Source: Lates calcarifer (Eukaryota > Chordata > Actinopteri > Centropomidae). From it: a stretch of DNA of 64,000 nt. A program made the position numbers and the translations under genes. Within the stretch, counting starts at the first letter, position 1, and each line of letters begins with the position of its first letter. Shown here in pieces: positions 1 to 13,100 of the stretch. The notes under the pieces were generated by a model that ran no database searches, was not told the origin of the DNA, and was given only the letters and a program-made list of their open reading frames with translations. The DNA lies in assembly GCF_001640805.2 (NCBI RefSeq), contig NC_066856.1:18300712-18364711 (forward strand). Reading direction: 5' to 3'.

Positions 1-2199
1 GGCGAACATTCAGCAGCTAACGAGTCAGTTACTGCAGGTTTAGCATTTGGAATTGGTTCACTAGTTAGATATGCTGATACAGCCACGACTACAGAGGGGT
101 TTACAGTTGTGTGCTAAGGGATTAGTGTGGGTGGCAGTAGTAGCTACAGCTGATGTGCAACTCCACAAAAATGCAACTACTCGTCGAGATTATTGGAGAT
201 AACACGTGGAAACCGCAAGAAGTTTACCGCTATTTATCACGGTGACTCAAAGAGCATAAACATGGGTATTGTGGGAAGTATAATCATACAGCCTGATCGC
301 ATTTATTACATCCATTTGCTGGTGAAATCTGACGCCGAACTATTAATCAAAACCTATGCCAGGACTGCTGTCAACCCCTCGCAACAAGTATAAATCCAGC
401 TAGAGCTGCGACCTCAGGTTTTGTGTTGGGTTCCAGTCCTAACTGTTTACTGATGAGTTCATGCCACCATCAATTATTTTAATTGAGTCATTTTCATTGA
501 TTTAGTTGACGTGTGTCACAACTGTGCGACCTGTACGATCGATGTGGGCCATATATTAAAGACTAACGTGAACATGGCTTGCAATGTTTCATGAGGAATA
601 CACGAATATTCACTCAGAAATACAAGATAATCTCCTGTGAAGCAGTATTCAGACCAGCCCTGCTTGAAAAAGATGGACACCTCGATCACATGGCCGGGCA
701 CGCACTGTCATGAATAAGAAAACAAATGAAATACCCTGGTACTCTGTGTACAGAGTCACAGCCGCATTCATAGGGGCAGATAAACAAAAGCATGCAATAT
801 CAGAGCCGGGGCCGAGGACTTGTACAGTTAAATTATTGAAATCCTCTGTGATGCCTCTCGTTCTGCCAGCATGGGGCAAAAGTGAGGAATGGGGATGAAA
901 CAATAGGGGGTGGGAAGGATTACGAGGGTCTGGTGGATGCGGGGATGCAGAGAGGATGCGGCGACCATGAACACATGTCTCTCTAAACCCACCCCCCACC
1001 CCCGAAGTTTTAAATGTTAAATGTTTAACAGGGAAGCTCTCAGAAGAGGAGCTTCAAAGGGCCGTTGCTCCACTGGTGCCGGGCGGGGGGAAGTGCCGAG
1101 TGCACAGGCTCCCAGCTCTCAGGCTGGGTTTTTGTCAGTTGTCTCATGCCAGGATCATATTGCTATTCAGCACTGCAATAACAGGTGTGTTGCTGCACAG
1201 AGAATCAAATGATGCTCTCATGGCTTTACTGACAGAGTACAGTATGATGATTATATATTTACGACATATGTTCCCCTTGCAATTTTGATTCACAGACATG
1301 CTTTCATTAAAACATTACAGAGAATGAGCTGGAAACAAGCATTGATTCTGTACAGACCCACCCAACTCCCAGATGATCAGCTGCTTTCATCTCTTCTAAG
1401 GAAAATATGAAAAAAGAGAAATAAATTATTTTTCCTTTAATGGGACTACAGCTCATTACTGTTCATAGAGAGAACAAAAATTCCCATTCTGAAATAGCGA
1501 TTTAACTGTCAAAAACCCAAGAATGACCACCCAAGTCCTCCCTAAAAAGACTTCTTTGAGTGTTAGCACACTTAGATTTCACTCGGACTGTGTGTGTTCA
1601 AAATGTTAATGTCAAAACACTTCTAAAACTTAACACTAGTATATATTATGCTGTCAGAGCCTTCCTATCAGCAACACGCAGTCGCACAGAGGCGATCATC
1701 TTACTCCCCAGGGAAAACTGCAGCATGGCCGCGCTCAGCCCGGTGCTCCTTAGTATTCCTACACTTGGCCAGTGTCAATCATCCTGGGCAAGTCCTCAAA
1801 GGGGAGCCACAAAACCCCTGTTCATGAGACTGTCCCCAGAGCTGGTGCTGCACGCAAAGATGAGCTTTACTGCAATACTCTACCGCCCACACCAGCTCAT
1901 GGTTCTTCCCCATCAAAGAAGAACAGGAGGCCTACACAGCAGCAGCCCCATGCCACTTCTTCAGCACCACAGAGGTTGCCTGTAACCTCCCCTACCCAGG
2001 CCAGCCTCCAGGAGGGAGCCTCAGCAGCTCTAACCTCTAGAGCTGCAAGGTCACTCTTTCACGAAAAACTCCATTTTATTCTTAAATTCTGTCTTTTGAG
2101 AATCAAAAACTCACCCTCTGTAGGCCTGAGAGGGGGCTCTGTGGAGTCATAAATGGCTGCACTTTTATCCCAAAACACTTGCTTCTTATTCACCCATTC

Positions 2200-2556
2200 G
2201 CTCAAAAATACACTCTCACAACAATGGCAGCGAGCCACCACCGACCCTTCCACCTCCTGAGCCACAGCCACCTGTAGTTTGCTGTTCGCCGAGGACGTCC
2301 ATTTTGGAGTTATAAAGGGTTCCAGTGGTGATTGGGAGCCTCACTAACACACAAGTCACTGCTCCATATGTTCAGTATGATCAAACACACCCATTACTCC
2401 TCACTAACTAAATATATCAACTACCACCAGCTCTAAAGTGCTTCTGGAGGGGAGCATGTTTAGTGATTTATTGGCAGAGTGACTCTTCTGAACCACCTTT
2501 CAAGGTTTCGTCATCTGAAACAGACATTTTCTGTGGAGTATTCCTTTAAAAAGGCA
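2200..2556 (-). repeat. Probable teleost dispersed repeat
   Basis: On the minus strand it begins TTTAAAGGAATACTCCACAG, runs through AGTCACTCTGCCAATAAATC and AAACATGCTCCCCTCCAGAA, and reaches GTGGCTGTGGCTCAGGAGGT. The opening 'TTAAAGGAATACTCCA' and the last phrase are both frequent in teleost repeats. Boundaries are approximate. Confidence 0.5.
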
Positions 2557-3013
2557 AAAAAAAAAAAAAAAAGTCGATATTCACCCCTACATTATATACA
2601 ACTAGAGACAAATGAATTCAAAGCACACAAAGCTTGTATCAAAGTGCAATTCATTGTAATGCAATCAAAGAGTGGTACCAGATTCTCTCATGTTAGAAAT
2701 GAATAGACTGCCACTGGAAAACATTCAACTCATTAAATGTGATCATCCCATCAGAGTGGAGGCAAATGGGAAGTGATGGCGGATCTGAAATGAGTTCTGA
2801 CTCGGAGAAGGCTGTTTGAACAGGCACCATTGCACTCCTGTAGCCGTTCTGTCCAAACCTATCTGGGCAGAAAGTGTGTGTACTGTGGGACATTAGCCAC
2901 TGATGTGTGTGTGCAGTAGATGAGGAAGGTGCTATAAGCGCCGGCATTGATGGCTCCCCTACTTTGGCCATTTCAGTCCCAGTGGTGGTGAACTGCTGAC
3001 AGCCCTGGCTTTG

Positions 3014-3050
3014 TCCACACACACAAACACACACACACTCACACACACAT
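3014..3050 (+). repeat. Imperfect CA-rich microsatellite
   Basis: CA units interrupted by AA and TC (ACACACACAAACACACACAC, then ACTCACACACACAT). Confidence 0.85.
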
Positions 3051-4085
3051 AAAGAGCAATGTCATAGTATTAGCACCTCAGTGAATAGAATTGCAATGCA
3101 GACAGACAGGCAGTACACACTGCAGAGGCTTGTGTGTGAGCTGTCGTGATCAAACTGATTGTTTTTCTTTTGTTTGTTTGTCTGTTTTTTCTTTTTTTTT
3201 TTGGGAAGATGAAGGAACTGAATGAGAGGGAGGGAGGGATAAATCCATTAACTTCTCCCCGAGAGACTGAGATGTCAAGCTCAAATGGGTGTCTCCTCAA
3301 TGAAAGGGCCACAGCTTGTCGGCCGCTGGCAGCGGGTCAGTGTTTCCTTTTTAGCGCTCATAATGACAGGTCGTCACTATACAAACGACAAAAAGGCCAA
3401 TCATTGATCAATATGTGCAAATCCTCGCACATAAACACACCCGGAGCACTGAGCAGTCGAGCACACAGACACACTCGCACAGAGCCTTGAGCGAATCTTA
3501 ATGCATCCATTCCCTTTTTAACTATGTATAGGCTACAACACATTGATTTCTAATGTATCAGGTTATGACAGCTCTTCAATATTGCTGGAGGCAGCCGTGG
3601 GGCTTACTCCAAGAGCACACAGCTTGAGGCTGCAGACCTGACAAGGGAGAGCTGGCATTACGGAGGAGGCTGTTGTTGTCCTGCCTACTGTCACTGCAAC
3701 TCACAGTAGACCCGGGCTGCTCGCTGCAGAGATATGACTCAGGTCGGTGTGTGGGTTACCTTAGCTGACTTCTGAGCCCCTGTTTCCACCTCAACTATCC
3801 CTGCAGAGGTGGACTGGGCACAGTAATGAGGCAAACGCTGCCTCCCTGGATCTCTGTGCTCAAGAAGCCCCTGCACAAAATGTTTACTTTTTCTTTTTTT
3901 TTGGTTTATATCTGGCTACCTAACCAGCTGTAGACTGTGCCCTGCCTAAAAGACCCACAGGGATTTGCCTACTGGTATCTACCCTGTTAGTTATCAGCTA
4001 TGGCAGCCTTTAAATAATGCAGCTTGGGTTGGGGCATAGACTCTCGATGCTTTTTAAGTAAGAAGTTGTCATGACTGTGCCTTAC

Positions 4086-4193
4086 CTGAAGGAGGCAGCG
4101 CTCCTTGAAGACGTAGCCAATGAGCTCATCCAGGTGCATCAGACACTGGTGGTACCGGATATGATGTGTGAGAACGGGCAGCATCATGGCGTG
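4086..4193 (-). CDS. drosha: drosha exon 17: start of RNase IIIa domain
   Basis: 36 codons between CTTCCACAG and CTTCAG|GTAAGG: HAMMLPVLTHHIRYHQCLMH then LDELIGYVFKERCLLQ. This is the entry into RNase IIIa; the LAMTHPS motif and catalytic acidic residues belong to the next exon, which is not found in bases 1-4085. Confidence 0.97.
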
Positions 4194-7100
4194 CTGTGGA
4201 AGACAGACAGAATTGTCAAAAAGGGGCGAGATGGAAGAGGAGGGAAAAGAGACAAGAAGAAATACAGAATCAGGATCATGTCTTATATGAAAGAAAAGTG
4301 AAGTGGAGCGTGTTTTTGAGGGAAAGTGTGATGAAGAGATTGTGAGAGAGAAAGGGAGAGGGTTGATAGAGGGAACAGGGAGGGAGAAATCAATCAGCCA
4401 GTCATTATTTATTAAGTGGTGCTCTGCAACAGAGAGATGAAATAATCAAAAACCCAATCGCTGCACTGTGAGAGGGTTTGACAGAGAGGAGGGAAATCCA
4501 CATTTGGACAGGACAGTCAAATCAAAGCCCATTTCGACGTGTTGACACACTGACATTCGGACAAACACTGACAGCCCTCTGTGACCCTCACATATCATAT
4601 TAAAAGAAAAAGTTTGAGCGCAACAAAGTGAAAGAGAAGGGGAGGAGGAGGAGGAGGAGGAGTTGTGAGTGGAGTGAGCGTTCATTGTCAGCGAGGGAAA
4701 TGTGACATGGAAAGTGAGAATAAAAGCATGAGAGAAAACAGCTAGTGGTCAAGCAAATTAGTCCAAGAGTCAGAGAGCCAATCTACAGAATCATTAGTGG
4801 TGGCTTATCAAGTCGGCCAGTCAGAGTGGCTGAGAAAGTGTAGCAAAGGCTGGTGTACACACATTAACCCCGTGCCACCACATGAGAGAGGAGGGAGCCA
4901 TGCATGTTTTAATTAGTGCTACTGGGGAGGGTGAGCCCAAGGCCTGGCGGCTACAAGCAGTGCTGCCGCGTAGCCCTGGGGCCATCACAGGGGCCGTTAT
5001 GGACACACTCCCCAGGCCTTGTTAAGCAGCCAATTAACAAAGCCAGGCCCTGGTCGTGTCTACAGCTCCTGACCTGTTCTGATGACTGCCTGAGTGACTG
5101 AGAATATGTGTGAGTGTAGGAAGGCTGTGCAGGGGCTTGTTAGAGTTGATACTCCAGTAATTAAAAGGTGGGGAATTTCTAATTTACTGTCACGGATGAC
5201 GTTTGGGCAGTTTGGACACTGTCCAACCGGACCAGTGGCCTGGATTTTCTTTTCCCCTGACTGAAATATTACAAGCATGAATTTTAAATTGCACCTCGAT
5301 TCACTATATCATCTTTTTATTAACTGGAATGCGATAAAATGGTTATCCTAACTTGTTTTTTCAGGATTTAATCACTTCCTTTTTTTTCTTATGTAATAAA
5401 TGATAAAATGAACTGAACATCTTTTTGTTTAAAGGCTCATTTAGTCTGATGTGCACTATATCTTAGAAATGTCATTGCAAGGCTGAACGCTTACAGTGCT
5501 CGACTCCAACTTATTTTAAGAGATTTTATGAGGCAACGCATATTCAGCAATGCCAAGTATTAAAGCAATTCAAATTTGCAGAGGAGATTTAATCCTACCT
5601 ACCCTGCATTCCTCCATGCTCTGGTTATGTGATATATAATAGCTGGATTCATTTATCTAGTAATTGATGACAAATGAATGAATACATCACATTCTTGCAG
5701 TGAATAAAGACCCATCCACACTTATTTTCTCTGTGATATAAGAGGAAACACGCCACCTTCCCGTTAGAGTCCTTCACTTGGATGTGATCAGGGATGTAAA
5801 AAAGACAAAGCAGCAGTGAATCAAAGAATTAACAGAGCAACATAAAATTAAAAAGCACTGATGAATAAATAAATCCCTGCCTCCAATGTGTGGCCTGGTC
5901 CTTGACAGAGCCTTTCAAGTTAAATAACCTTGGCGTAGACGAGCGATGTCAGCAACGAGGGGAGGGCTGATTTAGTTCCAAATCGAGCGTCCGCTTTTAG
6001 AATCAAGAAACTATAGGTCAGTCTTGCCGTTATCTCTCGTCTGTGTCACATGTTGTGCAGAGTGTACCGCTGCAGTTCGAAGTGAAATTATTCATGAACC
6101 AATTAGTCGTAGCAGTACAGCTTGAAGCAAATATAATTGGGCAGCAATTATGGATTGGATCCTTCTTTGCTAGACCTTGCTGTAAGAGAGGTCTGGTTTT
6201 CCCAGGCTAGAACTTTCTGTCATTCCTCTCCCCGAGTGTGAGCGCGAGTATCGGCTGTAGGCTATCCTCACCGCACACAGGGATAGGAGCATGTGTTCAG
6301 AGAAAAAGATGTGCAACGCTGATGCCAATTATTTTCTGAGTAACGGCCAGAAAATACTGGAATAGACAATAAATAAAAGAATTAAAATATAAAACATTAC
6401 AATGAATTTCCTTACATTCACAAATCCATGAACACATGCAGCTCTGTATGTTTCAGTGGGCACGGCATGGCACTAACACATTCAGGGTTATGGCTCAAGT
6501 CTCATTAGGGCCACTCATGCTAAATTGTATGCACGCATGGAACAGTAAGCTGCATATGTTGTCCCACTTCCCTGAGATGGAGAGAACATACGGTACAAAC
6601 CAAGCGGAGACAGAACTCCATCCTGGTTTATTTGGCTTCTAACAAGTGCTTGAAGTAGATAAGGGTACATGTGCTCTTGCCATAGTGAGCGGTGGTGAAG
6701 TTGTGTATAAATAAACTGTCAGGTCTGAGACATTACTTAATGAAGGGCATGGCTGCTGAGGCTCTGTGGGAGTCCACTTTCCTTACACAGATTTTGACAC
6801 TTGAATGGAGAAGTGACGCAATGTGTGGAAAGATGAGAAGCCACGTTTCTGGCTGTGGCTGTGCTGAGAGCACTGGTCTGTGTCTGTCTGAGTGGAAGTA
6901 CTGCTGTGTGCATGCATGTGTGCATTTAAAGGATAATTGCAGAGTATTACTAATGTTTCCTGCTCTGGCCATCATTTCTATTTATGTTACTGTGTTCATG
7001 ATGTCTACAATAGACAATTTGGGCAATCATTTTACTGTCAGCACTTCACCTAGCATGTACATCGCCATTATTACAGGCAGGAAATATGGCCAAAGGGAGA

Positions 7101-10100
7101 ATTATCCATTTAGCGTTTAGCTCTCATTCACTTTCAGAATGGATTTTAATATTTTATTGATAACGTCTAAGGCTCTTCATTGTCTGGCTGCTGTTTAGAT
7201 TTCTGAGACTCTGCTCTGACCCCACAGATATCAGAGCATCATCTAAAATCCTCACTTTCTTAGTAGCTGTACCACAGCACAGACTGATGTGCTGAGCTTA
7301 TGTGACAATCAACTCACTGTTTTAAGTTGGTTTTATCAACAAATATGCTCCTTAAATGCAAGGATTTCCTCCTCTTTGTTTCATCCCATTGTAAGTTGAA
7401 TATTTTGGGGGTTTGGTCAACCTTAATGAGGAATGTGAAGTTTTAGGCTGTGATAAAACTTGTGAAAAAGACTTTTCTGGCACAAATGATTACCTGATAA
7501 TGAGACGAATCCTCATTGGCTGTCCAGTCACATTTAAACTGCTCTCGAAAATGTATTTTTACACAAAGATTTGTATCACTGCAATTGTTAGTAATCCTAC
7601 TGATTATAAAGTATATTAGGCTTCTTTTTAAAATTGCTATTATTGTTTGTGTTCTTGCCTCTGTTGTGTCTCTGCTTTTAATTTGATTTTAATGATCTCA
7701 TGAATCTTCTTATTTTAAAAGAACACTGTTCAGACACTGTACACGGCACATTTCCTTTCAAATATGATGTGAATGAGTGAGAGTGGGAGTGTGTAAAATA
7801 TCTGAATTCATTTCACATGTTGGATCCATGAGTATGTATTGCATTGTGTATGCATGAGCCAGTGTTTGTGAATGTGTACAGTTGATGAGTGTTACCTGAC
7901 AGACGTCGGAGCGGATGCCAGTCTTCCAGAAGCCCTGACTGCTGAGTTCCACTGTCACCTCACGGCGCATAGTATTCTTCTGACGGATCTTCTGAAGAGC
8001 TTCCTGCCAAACAACCAACCAGTCAATTATTGATCCGCTGGAGCACAGCCTACGGGGACAGCTCCCATCCTCAAAAACCCTGCCCCGCCCTCAGCCCTCC
8101 CCTCTTTTCACTCCCGCTCTCCCAACAGATAGGCTGGCACATGCAATAAACTGAAACCTCCATGGCATGACACACATGCGGTACAGCGGTGGACAGGAGC
8201 AGCAGGGGAAGTGACAGCTCTGCTGGCCCCGGCTAATTGAGGCACTGCAATGGGTCAGCATGGCTGCGGGCAGTGGTGGCGGTGGTACAGGGTGCAGGGA
8301 GGCAACCAAGAGCCGAGGCACCTGCCTGCCCATCAAGACCACCACACAAGAGCCTAGAGGTAGCTCCATCAGCAGCAGCAAGAATCATTACAGGAACAAA
8401 CACACACACAGCAACATGTCAGCCCTACAGCACATAACTGGAAATTCAGTAGGGGCGGTTGAGTTTGAGACAAGAGGGCCCTACAAATAACAACCAAGAT
8501 GGAAGATGTATTGACAGAGTGCTTCTCCTAAATGTCTGTGTGCACGCATGTGTTTCATTCAACTGAGACGCTATCGACTCCGTCTGAGTTAGCCGTGATC
8601 TGCCTAAAATGGAACGCCAGGAATTTTTGACTCGCAGAGGAAATAAGAACAACAAAGGCATGAATAAATAATGCCATCCTACTTTGAACTGTGCATCAAA
8701 GTGAACACGCTCGCCCACGCGCAACACATGCATGCGCAACCACACATACACACACACAGACACACAAACAAATCTTTCCACGGACAGCCAGCCACTGTAT
8801 ATGGAGAGCAGTAATCACAGAGAACTGCGAATGATATGTAAATAGTTTGTTATGCAAGGCTTTCTACAGGGTCAGGGAATGGACAGAAGTACAAAAAGTA
8901 AATAATTAAACAGGAAGGGGAGGAAGAGAGGTAAACTTTCTGCTGGTCAAACAGACAAGTCACAGCACATTTGACTTATATCATCAGATCCTTCTGCTGA
9001 GACGAGTGTTTGGTGTTTGACCTCAACCTGATCCAAAACACAAAGACACCATCTGAAATTCAATGCTGGCGGACGGAAACCGTACGTCTGTTGCATGTGT
9101 GCTCCCCTTGCTTTCGCAGGTTCATTTAGATTTATTCTTATCACATTGCCTGAACAATGCAAAGCTGGACAGTTTAAGCTACAGCACATGTACGCAGTCC
9201 AAGATAAGATCTCTCAAAACTGCAGCCACGTGTCCATATTCATATTTTCCAGAGGACAAATAACGCTGACCTCCCTGACCTTTTCTCTCAGGCCAAAATG
9301 TTCATTTAGGTGAGATGCACATACATTTTCTTTAACATCTAACTGTTTCTATGGAGACTGAAGAGTCTTTGTCAATAGGATGGTTGATCTTTTTTAATGT
9401 CATTTTTTTCTTTTCTCTGTATCTTTGCTGGTAGGAAGCTTCTATAGATTGTTTGCAAAAACTTAAGGTCCAACTAAATGAAAGTTCTTGTGAGGAGCTG
9501 GGTTCGAGTGCCAAAACCTCAAGATCGAGCCAATGAATGCTGCAGTGGGACAATGATCCTCATGAACAACATCCCAGTCGACACTGGAAAAGACTGAGAA
9601 AAACAGTCTTAAGTTCTTGTGTGGCACAGCTGAAGCCCAGACCCGAAACCAAAGGAAAATCTGTGGAATGAGTTGAAGATAGCTTTTCAGAGATGCTCCT
9701 CGTACAGCTCGACCGAGCCTGGCCAAATCTGCAAGGGAGAATCAGAGCAAATCCCCAAATCCACATATGCCGAGCTGATAGAGAAGACTCAAAGCTGAAT
9801 TCACTGCCAAAGTACTGACTTGGGGCTGAATACTTATTCAAATTAGAGATATGAAATAATAAAGTAACATACTTCTGTATTTCATTTTCAATACAGCCAC
9901 AAAAATGTCTTCTGATGTGCTTTCACATTGTTATTATGGGTTATATTGTGCAGACTGTTAACTAAAAACCAATGAAAACTCAAAGGGGATTTTTTTTTTT
10001 TTAAATTGTAAATTGTTGAATCATTCCCAAAAAAAAAAACCTTCAGAAAAAGAATCAGAGGAGTTGAGTATTTTCTGCTTACAATATCAGTGTGTATGTC

Positions 10101-13100
10101 TGAGGCCTAGTCGAGTCTTTGGCTGAGGGACTTGCACAAAATCCATCTGGGCAACACACACAGGCAGACTGCATGTCCCTCAATGTCACACCATCTCCGC
10201 CCACACACACACACACACACATAACCATCCATGCTCTTAGCAGGAGATCTGAAAATGGGTGAAGAGGCGTGCATCCTGGTGTGAAGGCCAGTTCTCGCCA
10301 AGGAACACACCTCTGGTCTCCAAGGAGCTCTGTGGATTTGAGACCATGAGCAGAGGTATCAAAGAGCCAGCTGCAGAAGCACAGCATTGCTGTGAACACC
10401 TCTGACAGGGTGATTCTTAATGGTAGCAAATGCCTATCAGAGGAACAGATGTTTAGTCTTTCAGTGAAAGACCATTTACACAGGAAGCTTCAGTGTTCCC
10501 TCGGGCATTAAATAAGTAGCGATGCCACACTGCCACTGCAGTGAAGAGACACTGACATGGCTAATGCTTGTGGTGGAGCCTGATGGACCCAGTGTGTGAG
10601 TGTGCATGTGTTTGGGTTCAGTAATTGCTCCAGTACAGCTTGACAGTAGGATTGTCAGGGCCCGTTAGCCGGAGAGCTTTCCTGAGCTACCTGGGAAACA
10701 AGCTAATTGAGCTCTGAGTTCTTGCTCATTATTGGTTCAGAGTGTATCAAACAGACCAAAGGAAGAGACAGGATCTGCAGCACCCTCAAAGCCTCAGAGA
10801 GAGAGAGGGAGGAAAAGCTGTAACTTCTGTAGAGAAGTTGTAGCAGTCCCTCCAGGAGAGATATGGTGGGACAAAGCACTTGTGCTCAGCTACTTCAGGC
10901 CACACACAGTGTCTGTGCCCTGCAATCCCCTGTGGCTACATGGTCATTACTTTGCTAAACCTAAACCTTTTTCATTCTCGGTCCCTGGTGGTGATTTGAC
11001 CTTCACACTCAACTCGGGAGAGCATTTACTGCCATCTTATTCTGAGCTGCAAATTCATCTCAATTATGCATTAAAGGACAGGTTCACATTTTTCAAGTTG
11101 TCTTAAAACAATAGCGAGGTGCACAGATGTCTATCTTAGACTGCTGAAGCCTCAGATTACCTTCAGAGGAAAAGTGAGGGCACCTTAAGACAGACTCAAA
11201 CATAAATCAGCTTAAGAAAGATGCTGCAGTACTTTCAAGTGTTTATATCTTAAGTAAAGAGAAAAAGAAAGAAAGCTAAAGACCTATTTCTGAACCAAAT
11301 CTAAGCCAGAAATGTAGAAACAGTGTTGGAAAGGATTAGGAGGATATCAAACACTTGCAAAAAAACCTGCAAAATTAAATTCTTCTGTTTCCTCTAGACT
11401 CTTCAGTGGATGTTGGGTGAATAAATGACAAGAAGACTGCTCATACGTGTAGAGACTGGACAAGTTGTTTAGTCAAACTAAGGCTAGAGTTAACAGTTGA
11501 ACCATTTGCTACATATCTGAAGCAACATCAGACAACATTTAACTACAATGACTTACTTGGCTAACATGGCACTGATGTGAATATTAATATTTTTGCAATG
11601 AAATGCATGAAGATATGACTATGGTTTTTCCAAAAATCATCAGAACCAGAAAATGGTTTTGCCTTTTTCAGTCCTGCCTGTCTCATTTTTGTTTAGTGAA
11701 ACTGCATCCTTGTTACTTTGAGGCAATAACTCTGACTACCAGCGGCGGGTTCCAGATAAGCTGCATTTGAATCAGTGCACACAGCAGGAATAATAGTAAT
11801 GGTAATAGTTTTGCTTTTGAAATTAATGGCTGTGAATCTCTCATTTCTGCAGAGTGAGCAAGTGCTCTCTCAGTGTTTCAGCATAACCTTTCATATCTGC
11901 AGGAAATGAACATCCGTAAGATTTGAATTGATGCACATGGCACTAAATTCACTATAAAACAATATGCAGGCCACCTGGCGATGTTCAAGTATAGTGTGTG
12001 TCAAAGGAAACAAAAAACATCAAAGCATGTTTGTTTTCTTTCAACCCACCTCTCTCTGCGTCAGCTTCTGCTTGTCGATCTGCTTGACCTTGGGGCTGTT
12101 GGCCAGCAGGTGGCGTAGTTTCACGTAGCTCTTCCACAGTTTCTGATACCTGCGAGCAGTAAATAAGGTGGTGTCAGGCTGACAGGAGTCTATCTCCCCC
12201 TCACTCTCCTGCTTTGCAACAACACATCAATATTTCATCTGCAGCTTGGCTGATATTAAACATAATTTAACAGTTGCCTGCGGCCGTTATTGCATTAGCT
12301 GCTTGTGTGTGAGGGCAGTGGACACAGAAGATTCTCTGTGTTTCAGATGTCTACTGTTTGAACTGTGGGCAGAGGTTCACGCACACACTGACTGATGATT
12401 TGCAGTTCACCTTATTTTCTTTTCTCTTAAAAAAAAAAAAAACCTGTAAGTCATGAAACATCTGAGCAGCCCTGACACATGGCTCAGGAGCAATCTCACA
12501 ACCTCCTCGCTCTCATTTTCTATGAAACCTCATTGTCTTTCCTCTCATTTGCATCTGAAAAGAGGCAAGGGAGTTATCGGCAAGGTGACATGTAGCCACC
12601 ATACTAACCACCTCCCCTTTTTCCCCCTCAACCCATCTCTCCCCCTCTCCTCCTCTCTCTCTCTTTTCAATCAGACCTCCTGATTGATGCACTGAGGGCC
12701 GAGTGTGACCGTTCTGCTCCCATTCAGGAGACTTTCTCCTCATTTACCCAGAGTTATTCAATTATGATTGGTGGGATGGAGGGGTAAGGTGGTGGGGTTT
12801 GGGGGATAGGATGGTGCATTGATGGAGAGAAAGGGAGAGCAGCATAAAGAGAGTGAAGGAGAGGGAGAGATGAGAGAGGAAGGAAGGAAGAGGAAGGGAG
12901 GGAGGTGGGGGTGTACTGTGGAATAGAAGAATTATAGAGCTTTAATAGTGGGGACTTCATTAGAGACTGAGACGAGGGAATGAGACGGCTTTACCGCCCC
13001 GATTATCAGCTCACCACCACCTCCGCACTGAAGCAGCCCGAGCGGGCGAGAGACAGAGAGAGGAAGAAAGAGAAAGCGAGACAGAGAGCGAGAGGGAGAG

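Larger units (their letters stand above)
1..4085 (-). other. Presumed drosha intron 17 (no exon found)
   Basis: The next expected segment (LAMTHPSHH..., then the RNase IIIa catalytic block) was not found in either a direct reading or the ORFs, so the intron is longer than 4,085 bp. It contains a probable repeat (2200-2556), a CA tract near 3014, poly-T/A runs and short chance ORFs such as 1560-1985. Confidence 0.75.
8004..12049 (-). other. drosha intron 15
   Basis: 4.0 kb. Contains imperfect CA runs near 8,740-8,770, a Tc1-like fragment, a CA microsatellite and the repeat fragment at 11066. No coding exon is seen. Confidence 0.85.

Noticed and set aside
1560..2152. Overlapping 141- and 126-codon plus-strand ORFs
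   Set aside because: Two unrelated frames of the same DNA, no recognisable domain, and they run into a probable repeat. Likely chance.
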